From 79-D21 sp022839995 (GTDB lineage Bacteria; Synergistota; Synergistia; Synergistales; 79-D21), in the NCBI GenBank assembly GCA_022839995.1, contig JALHIN010000007.1, positions 1 through 64,000 of the forward strand: a DNA stretch of 64,000 nucleotides, read 5' to 3'. Under the pieces are notes generated by a model. That model had not been told where the DNA came from and made no database searches. It saw only the letters and a list, made by a program, of their open reading frames with translations. Below, one piece after another: positions 58,766 through 64,000 of the stretch; positions within the stretch are counted from its first letter, which is position 1, and each line of letters starts with the position of its first letter. Both the position numbers and the translations under genes were made by a program.

Positions 58766-59299
58766 TTGGAAACGCTCCTTCAGCAAATGAAAGGACGGGC
58801 GTTCGACGTCTCGATTGTGCGCGGCATCGCAAAGAGGTGCCCTTGGGGGAAACCCCAAGTGATCGTTTGCGCTCCCGTGAGGAAGGGAAGGCCGTTCCCC
58901 ACGACCTTCTGGCTGACCTGCCCCTACCTCGACTGCATGTGCGGCCGCCTGGAGTCCGAAGGAGCCGTGAAGGAAATCGAGACCTGCCTCTCGGAAAAAC
59001 TGCAGGAATGGCAGGGCTATCACGCGGCTGCGGCGAACTGCCGGATGTCCCTGCTCTCGCCCGGGGAATGGGAAGCTCTTGCGGGAGAAGGGGAGTCCCT
59101 GGTCAGGGTCCTGCAAAATACGGGGATCGGAGGGATCCGGCCGACAGGCACCCCGTCGGCGAAATGCCTCCACTTGCAGGTCGCGACCTGGCTTGGCCTG
59201 GGTTTCCATCCTGCAGAGCAATGGCTGCAATCGGAACTGGGAAACCTGCATTGCGGGAAGGCATGGATTTCCCGCTGCAAGACAGAGGAAGAGCAATAA
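58766..59299 (+). CDS. DUF501 domain protein
   Basis: A 177-residue protein of unknown function with the DUF501 pattern: RGIAKRCPWGKPQVIV, FPTTFWLTCPYLDCMCGRLE, then an alternating helical part, and GIGGIRP..AKCLHLQVATWL near the end, with several conserved cysteines (RC, TCP, KCLH) and histidines that could bind metal. The start is placed at TTG 58766 with GGAG 6 bases upstream, because an in-frame ATG at 58697 would put the terminator at 58716-58744 inside the coding region. argH follows 13 bases later. Confidence 0.78.
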   Translation: METLLQQMKGRAFDVSIVRGIAKRCPWGKPQVIVCAPVRKGRPFPTTFWLTCPYLDCMCGRLESEGAVKEIETCLSEKLQEWQGYHAAAANCRMSLLSPGEWEALAGEGESLVRVLQNTGIGGIRPTGTPSAKCLHLQVATWLGLGFHPAEQWLQSELGNLHCGKAWISRCKTEEEQ

Positions 59300-59312
59300 G
59301 GGGGGAATCGCC

Positions 59313-60725
59313 GTGTGGAAGGGGCGCTTCACGGCCGAGACGGCCGACGTGGTCCTTCGGTTCAGCCAGTCGCTGGATCTCGACTGGAGGCTTGCAAAAT
59401 GCGACATCATCGGGAGTATCGCCCATGCCAGGATGCTCGGCAGGGTCGGGCTGCTCACGGAGGAAGAGAGTGCGTCTCTTGAGAAGGGGTTGAAGCAGGT
59501 AGCCAGGGAAATCGAATCGGGAGAATTCACCCCCCGGGTCGACCTCGAAGATGTCCACATGAACATCGAGGCCCGCCTGACGGCCATCCTGGGACCGCTC
59601 GGGGCCAGGCTGCACATGGGGCGAAGCAGGAACGACCAGGTGGCGACGACCCTGCGGCTCTACCTGCGTGAGGCCCTGACCCGAATCGGGGTCCAGCTGG
59701 CCGGTTTTCTTGATGTCCTGCTGGCGCTTTCCGAGCGGGACGAGAATGTCCTCGTTCCCGGTTACACGCACCTGCAGCAGGCCCAGCCCATCAGCATGGG
59801 ACACTACTGGCTCTCCCATTTCCAGGCCTTTCGCAGAGATGCGCGCCGCCTCCTTTTCGCCCTTGAATCCCTCAACGAATGTCCCCTTGGAAGCGGGGCT
59901 CTTGCGGGTTCGACGCTTCCCCTCGACCGCGCCTTCACCGCGGAGATCCTAGGGTTTCAGAAGCCCACCGACAACAGCCTGGACACGGTCGGGCAGCGGG
60001 ACTACATCCTCGACATCCACAGCTTCTGCGCCGTTTTCGGGATCCACGCCAGCCGACTTTCTGAGGACCTGATCCTCTACAGCTCCCAGGAATTTGGCTG
60101 GATCCGCCTGCCGGACGATTTCTGCACCGGCTCCAGCATGATGCCCCAAAAGAAGAACCCCGACGTGCTGGAACTCGTGAGAGGCCGAACGGGGCAGTTC
60201 GTCGGCCATCTCGTGGATCTTCTCGTCAACCTGAAGGGACTTCCCTCGACCTATGACAGGGACCTCCAGGAGGACAAACGAGGGCTCTGGGAAAGCCTGG
60301 ACCTGATGGAGGCTGTCTTTTCCGTGCTGACCCCGCTTCTGGAAAAGGTCGAAGTGGACGGTGAACGGGCGAAATCGGGGTTTGAAAACGGACTGCTCCT
60401 TGCCACCGATGTTGCCGAATACCTCGTGCTGAAGGGCGTTCCTTTCCGCCAGGCCCACGAAAAGGTGGGAAAGGCGGTCGCCTGGTGCATTCGGGAAAAC
60501 CGTTCCCTTTCGGGCCTTTCCGCAAAAGAGTGGAAAGCCCTGTTGCCCGAAGCCGGAGAAGACCTGCCTGGGCTCCTTGATGCCCGCGTTTCCGTTTCAC
60601 GGCGGCAAACCTATGGGGGAACCGCATTTTCGCAGGTGGCTTTCCAGAGAGCCTCGGGAAAACGGGAGCTGGAGAAGTTTCGGGAGGCGCTATCCAGGAT
60701 CCCGGGACCCCGGATCGAAATCTAG
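59313..60725 (+). CDS. argH: Argininosuccinate lyase
   Basis: Last step of arginine synthesis, cleaving argininosuccinate to arginine and fumarate. The 470 residues are full length: WKGRFTAETADVVLRFSQSL at the start, DVHMNIEARLT, HMGRSRNDQVATTLRLYLRE, VPGYTHLQQAQPISMGHYW with the catalytic His, and the signature GSSMMPQKKNPDVLELVRGR with the catalytic Ser. The GTG start has GGGGGGAA upstream. It follows the DUF501 gene rather than argG, so the rest of the arginine pathway is elsewhere. tRNA genes follow. Confidence 0.95.
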   Translation: MWKGRFTAETADVVLRFSQSLDLDWRLAKCDIIGSIAHARMLGRVGLLTEEESASLEKGLKQVAREIESGEFTPRVDLEDVHMNIEARLTAILGPLGARLHMGRSRNDQVATTLRLYLREALTRIGVQLAGFLDVLLALSERDENVLVPGYTHLQQAQPISMGHYWLSHFQAFRRDARRLLFALESLNECPLGSGALAGSTLPLDRAFTAEILGFQKPTDNSLDTVGQRDYILDIHSFCAVFGIHASRLSEDLILYSSQEFGWIRLPDDFCTGSSMMPQKKNPDVLELVRGRTGQFVGHLVDLLVNLKGLPSTYDRDLQEDKRGLWESLDLMEAVFSVLTPLLEKVEVDGERAKSGFENGLLLATDVAEYLVLKGVPFRQAHEKVGKAVAWCIRENRSLSGLSAKEWKALLPEAGEDLPGLLDARVSVSRRQTYGGTAFSQVAFQRASGKRELEKFREALSRIPGPRIEI

Positions 60726-60746
60726 GCGGCTTGTTTGACCGCAGCC

Positions 60747-60775
60747 TTGACAGACAGGCCGAGGGTCGCTATATT
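60747..60775 (+). promoter_or_regulatory. Promoter of the tRNA-Lys-Glu-Thr cluster
   Basis: TTGACA (60747-60752), 17 bases, TATATT (60770-60775), the strongest promoter match in the window. The start near 60782 is 12 bases before the first tRNA. Confidence 0.85.
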
Positions 60776-60793
60776 GTCCTAGCCTCTAGAGCT

Positions 60794-60869
60794 GAGTCGT
60801 TAGCTCAGCTGGCAGAGCACCGGACTTTTAATCCGGGTGTCGAGGGTTCGAATCCCTCACGACTCACCA
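60794..60869 (+). tRNA. tRNA-Lys(UUU)
   Basis: 76 bases with acceptor GAGTCGT/ACGACTC, discriminator A and encoded CCA. The anticodon loop is CTTTTAA (anticodon TTT), and the T-loop is GGTTCGAATCC. Confidence 0.98.
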
Positions 60870-60873
60870 GCGC

Positions 60874-60949
60874 GGTCCCATCGTCTAGTGGCCCAGGACA
60901 CCGCCCTTTCAAGGCGGCGGCACGGGTTCGAATCCCGTTGGGACCGCCA
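60874..60949 (+). tRNA. tRNA-Glu(UUC)
   Basis: 76 bases with acceptor GGTCCCA/TGGGACC, discriminator G and encoded CCA. The anticodon loop is CTTTCAA (anticodon TTC). It begins 4 bases after tRNA-Lys. Confidence 0.98.
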
Positions 60950-60956
60950 TTTTTAG

Positions 60957-61032
60957 GCCGGCGTAGCTCAGTCGGTAGAGCAGCGCACTCGTAATGCGCA
61001 GGTCTCCGGTTCAAGTCCGGACGCCGGCTCCA
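60957..61032 (+). tRNA. tRNA-Thr(CGU)
   Basis: 76 bases with acceptor GCCGGCG/CGCCGGC, discriminator T and encoded CCA. The anticodon loop is CTCGTAA (anticodon CGT). It begins 7 bases after tRNA-Glu. Confidence 0.97.
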
Positions 61033-61042
61033 GCAGGAAACA

Positions 61043-61096
61043 AAGGGGATTTGCCAGGAGATCGGGAAGCTCCGAGGCAAGTCCCCTTCTTTTTTT
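61043..61096 (+). terminator. Terminator after the tRNA cluster
   Basis: AAGGGGATTTGCC (61043-61055) pairs with GGCAAGTCCCCTT (61076-61088), with a smaller hairpin (GGAG/CTCC) in the loop, then CTTTTTTT. Confidence 0.88.
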
Positions 61097-61115
61097 GCAG
61101 GAAGGAGGACCCAAA

Positions 61116-61778
61116 TTGGGATTCAGACGGCTGCTTCTTGCGCGTCATGGCCAAACCGAGTGGAATTCCGTTACCCGCTACCAGGGGAAAACGGACGTTC
61201 CCCTGAACGAAACAGGACGATTGCAGGCTGCTCGACTTGCCGCCCGTCTCTCCTTCTGGGGACCGGAAAAGATGTTCACATCCCCGCTGTCCCGCGCCGG
61301 GGAAACGGCGAAAATCATCAGGGACAGGCTTCAGGAGGGAGAAAAGCCCCCGCTTTTCGTACTGCCCGAATTGGCCGAAATCGATTTCGGAGATTGGGAA
61401 GGGCTCACCATTCCTGAAATCGAGCGTACCCACGGGCCCCTTTTCAGCCAGTGGAGGGAGGACCCATCCAGGGTCGTCCCTCCCGGCGGGGAGAGCTTTG
61501 CCCAGGTCCTGGATCGTGTGGAAAAGTCCCTGGAAAGGATTTTGGCGGGCCCCGAGGAGAGGATCCTCGTCGTGGGTCACGGAGGGATCATGCGGGCCAT
61601 CCTCGTCCAGCTTCTCGGTGTTCCCGCCTCCCTCGTCTGGAGGATGAGGATGGACAACTGCAGCCTCTTGGGCATCGATCTATGGAAAGAAAAGGCCATG
61701 CTGGCTTTTGCCAACGATTTCCTGCACCTGCTCGTACCGGGGGAGGAAGAGGCGGGGGCCCTGCCCTTGCCCGACTAG
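61116..61778 (+). CDS. Histidine phosphatase family protein
   Basis: A 220-residue phosphohistidine phosphatase of the branch-1 (phosphoglycerate-mutase-like) superfamily: LLLARHGQTEWN carries the nucleophilic His, TSPLSRAGETAKI the Arg, LAEIDFGDWEG the acidic motif, and ILVVGHGGIMRAIL the second His. Candidates are CobC-type alpha-ribazole phosphatase or a 2,3-bisphosphoglycerate-independent small phosphatase; sequence alone does not decide. TTG start with GGAGG about 10 bases upstream; an upstream TTG at 61095 lies in the terminator T run. Confidence 0.87.
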   Translation: MGFRRLLLARHGQTEWNSVTRYQGKTDVPLNETGRLQAARLAARLSFWGPEKMFTSPLSRAGETAKIIRDRLQEGEKPPLFVLPELAEIDFGDWEGLTIPEIERTHGPLFSQWREDPSRVVPPGGESFAQVLDRVEKSLERILAGPEERILVVGHGGIMRAILVQLLGVPASLVWRMRMDNCSLLGIDLWKEKAMLAFANDFLHLLVPGEEEAGALPLPD

Positions 61779-61806
61779 TGCGGGCAGCCTCCAATGCTGG
61801 TACAAT
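61778..61806 (+). promoter_or_regulatory. Promoter of the sigma-factor gene
   Basis: GTGCGG (61778-61783), 17 bases, TACAAT (61801-61806) with TGG before the -10. It starts at the last base of the phosphatase stop codon. Confidence 0.55.
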
Positions 61807-61858
61807 GGCTTGGGCGAAAAGCCTTCAGCGGGCATAGCACAGGAAAGGAGAAACCGGC

Positions 61859-62434
61859 ATGGTTGAGGCTGAACCCTCGCAGCGGCTGGACCCGGAAAGA
61901 GAGGCCGTCCTGTGGGGCCTTCTGGCTGAAGGGGACGAGAGAGCCAGGGAGGAGCTGATCCTGGGCTACCGTTCCCTCGTGTTCTGGCTTGCCAGGAAAC
62001 TGCAGGTATCACCCTCGCGCTTCCCCGACCTTGTCCAGGAAGGCACCTTGGCCCTGATCACCGCGGTCGACCATTTCGACCGAAAACGCAACATCAAGTT
62101 CATCACCTATGCCTACTACCGAATCCGGGGGGCGATGGTCAATTTCCTGCAAAGGGTGGAGGCCAAGGCTCCCCTCCCGGTAGAAGAGATGGACATCGTC
62201 GCCGGGGATCCGTTCGAGCCCGAAGCAGAAGACTGGAGGCTTTCCCTGCAGGAAGGTCTCGAACGGCTGTCTTCAAGAGAATCCGAAATCATCGAGGCGC
62301 TCCTCGTTCAAGGCCGGCGTGCGAAAGAAGTCGCGAACGAGAAGGGAATCGATGTGAGCCAAATCTACCGGATCCAGAGGAAAGGCCTCGCGAAGCTCAG
62401 GGCATGGTTCGGGGTCGGGGAGTCCACATCCTGA
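61859..62434 (+). CDS. Small RNA polymerase sigma-70 family factor
   Basis: A 191-residue alternative sigma factor. Region 2 spans ~30-105: LILGYRSLVFWLARKL, FPDLVQEGTLALITAVDHFD (core-binding 2.2), and RNIKFITYAYYRIRGAMVNFLQ (2.3-2.4, -10 recognition). A short acidic linker follows, and region 4 (~135-185) has LSSRESEIIEALLVQGRRAKE and the helix-turn-helix end VSQIYRIQRKGLAKL. It lacks regions 1 and most of 3. The regulon is unknown. It may pair with the membrane protein encoded next. Confidence 0.88.
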   Translation: MVEAEPSQRLDPEREAVLWGLLAEGDERAREELILGYRSLVFWLARKLQVSPSRFPDLVQEGTLALITAVDHFDRKRNIKFITYAYYRIRGAMVNFLQRVEAKAPLPVEEMDIVAGDPFEPEAEDWRLSLQEGLERLSSRESEIIEALLVQGRRAKEVANEKGIDVSQIYRIQRKGLAKLRAWFGVGESTS

Positions 62435-62495
62435 AGGCGGCTTGTGATAATTTCCATGTCCCAGAGGAAGCTTCGGTCCCCGGGAGGTGGAGCGG

Positions 62496-63107
62496 TTGGA
62501 AAAACGGCTGAAACGGGTCCAAAGATGGGTCGACCGGTGCATCGAGGCCTGCCGGTGCAAGGCCTGGACTTCTGCGGTCGCCGAGTTAGAATGCGCTCGC
62601 GCTGAGCTGGAATCGGCAAGCCGGGAAATCTGGGAAGCTGCCCTCGAAGGGGAATCAAGCCCGAGGGCAGGAAGAGCTTTCGTCACGAAAGCTCCGTTCC
62701 TGCATGCGCTTCCCGTGACGGTGCTGATCCTTCTGCTTGCGGTCGGGCCCACTTCGATCGAATCCTTCAACCCCGCTGGACCTTTGGTTCTGGAAACGGG
62801 CCCCTCGGTTGAATGGCTGACCGCGGATGAACGGGCACTGTTGGAAAACTTCCGAAAAAGCCTTTCCGTGGGAACCGGGGCAAACACCTCCGATCCTGGA
62901 GGCGAAACTGTCTTGTCCGTTCCCTTCGCGGGCAGGAAGGCTCGGAAAGGAACCCCGGCGGAAGCGGTCGAACAGGAGACGGGAATGCAGGCGGTCTCCC
63001 CGAAAGGGACTGCCCCAATTGCCGCAGAAGATTTGTTATCATTGATCCAGGTTGGGCAGCGGGCCCTCCGCCCGGAGGGGGAGTCCGTGCGGGTCGAAAG
63101 GCCCTGA
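62496..63107 (+). CDS. Single-pass membrane protein of unknown function, candidate partner of the sigma factor
   Basis: About 203 residues. The N-terminal ~60 are a charged, cysteine-containing helical segment (RVQRWVDRCIEACRCKAW, AVAELECARAELESASREIW), then one membrane helix (HALPVTVLILLLAVGP, ~70-88), then ~110 residues of low-complexity, periplasm-facing sequence. No known domain is recognised. The topology and position 61 bases after a sigma gene resemble membrane anti-sigma factors, but this is inference. TTG at 62496 has GGGAGG 8 bases upstream; a GTG at 62487 is an alternative. Confidence 0.65.
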   Translation: MEKRLKRVQRWVDRCIEACRCKAWTSAVAELECARAELESASREIWEAALEGESSPRAGRAFVTKAPFLHALPVTVLILLLAVGPTSIESFNPAGPLVLETGPSVEWLTADERALLENFRKSLSVGTGANTSDPGGETVLSVPFAGRKARKGTPAEAVEQETGMQAVSPKGTAPIAAEDLLSLIQVGQRALRPEGESVRVERP

Positions 63108-63140
63108 ACTCAAGTTTCCGCCAAAGGAGAGGATCGCCTC

Positions 63141-64000
63141 GTGAGACGCTACCTTGCCGTTATGACCGGTTTGGTCCTGATGCTGTTTCTTCTCGTTTCC
63201 CCGAGCCTGGCCGAAGACCCGAAGGTCGTGGCGGTCGAGGTGGAGGGCAACCAGGATGTCGTTTCCGCCTACATCCTTGGAGCCGCTAAAACCAGGGCGG
63301 GTGAGCTCCTTGACCGCGAACAGGTGCAAAAGGATATCGAGGCGATCTACAACCTGGGGTTCTTCGCCGTGGCCGATGCGACGATCGAACCGGAAGGGGA
63401 CGGGGTGAAAGTCGTCTTCAAGGTGCAGGAAAACCCAAAGGTGAAGGAAGTCCGATTCACGGGGAATTCCGTCTACAAGGAGGAGGACCTTCAGAAACTC
63501 CTCTTCACTGCTCCCGGTACTGTTTTCAACCGGGTCTTTTTCAGGAACGACCTCCAGCGGATCAGGGAAAAATACCAGAAGGACGGCTACGTCATGGCCC
63601 GGGTGGAAGACGTTTCCGTCGAGAACGGCATCGTCACCGTCAAGATCGTCGAACCCAGGATCGGCGAAATCTTCATCCAGGGCAACAAGCGGACCAAAAC
63701 CTACGTCATCGAGAGGGAACTGAAGGTGAAGAAAGGGGACCTCTTCAACGCGAACGTCTTGAGGCACTCCCTGAACAGGATTCAGGGGATGGGGTTCCTC
63801 GAGGACGTAAACGTCGGGTTTGAGCCGAACGAAGACCCCAACCTCATCAACCTGGTCCTGACCTTGACGGAAGGCAAGAGCGGAAGCATCAGCTTCAACC
63901 TTGGCTACGGTTCGAGCAGCGGCTGGCAGGGCGGGCTTGCTTACCAGGAAAGCAACCTGAACGGCAGGGGGCAGAAACTGACCGTCGGATTCGATACCGG
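63141..64000 (+). CDS. bamA: Outer membrane protein assembly factor BamA, 5' part
   Basis: Central Omp85 protein that inserts barrels into the outer membrane; the window ends inside it. About 286 residues are visible: a signal peptide (MTGLVLMLFLLVSPSLAEDP after a GTG start), then three POTRA domains (~27-100, ~101-174, ~175-248), each with a -V-G- turn such as VEGNQDVV, FTGNSVYKEED and IQGNKRTKTYV. The barrel starts at ~250 with SISFNLGYGSSSGWQ and ESNLNGRGQKL. Only three POTRA domains are seen where proteobacterial BamA has five. A Shine-Dalgarno AAAGGAGAGG lies 11-17 bases upstream. Confidence 0.9.
   Translation, partial: MRRYLAVMTGLVLMLFLLVSPSLAEDPKVVAVEVEGNQDVVSAYILGAAKTRAGELLDREQVQKDIEAIYNLGFFAVADATIEPEGDGVKVVFKVQENPKVKEVRFTGNSVYKEEDLQKLLFTAPGTVFNRVFFRNDLQRIREKYQKDGYVMARVEDVSVENGIVTVKIVEPRIGEIFIQGNKRTKTYVIERELKVKKGDLFNANVLRHSLNRIQGMGFLEDVNVGFEPNEDPNLINLVLTLTEGKSGSISFNLGYGSSSGWQGGLAYQESNLNGRGQKLTVGFDT

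Noticed and set aside
60794..61032. tRNA cluster as an integration site with a genomic island
   Set aside because: No duplicated tRNA 3' end or integrase was seen downstream; housekeeping genes follow directly.

Overview
The window reads as a chromosomal segment of a GC-rich, Gram-negative (diderm), probably anaerobic and peptide-fermenting bacterium. The best guess is a member of the Synergistota. That guess is inferred from four things: an outer-membrane BamA and a lipid A Ara4N pathway; IorAB and a tungsten-type aldehyde ferredoxin oxidoreductase; DUF4127, DUF362 and DUF501 proteins; and a Firmicutes-like block topA-trmFO-xerC-hslV-hslU-codY. No database search was possible, so the taxon is a guess.

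Region by region. 1-4150: the adaptation end of a CRISPR-Cas locus. It has a Cas4-Cas1 fusion that has lost most of its Cas4 part, then cas2, a 315-bp gap, and an array of 29 repeats and 28 spacers. The gap holds what I read as a complete tracrRNA gene: a promoter, a 5' hairpin, a nested stem-loop, and two segments that together are complementary to repeat positions 11-36. With the Cas4-Cas1 fusion this points to a class 2 type V-B (Cas12b) system whose effector gene would lie off the left edge. 4173-12391: a DUF4127 secreted protein, a BMP-type nucleoside ABC importer (binding protein, ATPase, two permeases), a convergent xanthine phosphoribosyltransferase, an HD hydrolase and DgkA. 12429-14260: an FAH-family enzyme and CorA. 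14257-22187 (minus strand): a seven-gene operon arnT-arnB-arnC-arnA(formyltransferase)-arnA(dehydrogenase)-arnD-ugd for 4-amino-4-deoxy-L-arabinose modification of lipid A, with ArnA split into two genes. 22314-27822: an aminotransferase, a DUF362 ferredoxin protein, an AlaX-type editing protein and an aldehyde ferredoxin oxidoreductase. 27996-35233: glgE, treS-maltokinase fusion and glgB, the trehalose-to-glucan pathway. 35272-39107 (minus): a cyclophilin and a multi-PAS HD-GYP sensor.

39264-45443: tRNA-Ser, small proteins, an iscS-iscU-MOSC operon with a palindromic operator, a thioesterase, and iorA-iorB. 45481-58147: a long run of tightly packed housekeeping genes (pseudopilin, lepB, rbgA, rnhB, yraN, comM, dprA, topA, trmFO, xerC, hslV, hslU, codY) in nearly the order known from Bacillus. 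58264-64000: an S1-domain protein, DUF501 protein, argH, a tRNA-Lys/Glu/Thr cluster, a histidine phosphatase, a small sigma factor with a downstream membrane protein, and the start of bamA, which runs off the right edge.

Most genes sit in translationally coupled operons with 4-nt ATGA or TTGA overlaps. TTG and GTG starts are common, and starts were chosen by Shine-Dalgarno position. Several promoters carry a -35 element TTGCGG or GTGCGG rather than TTGACA.
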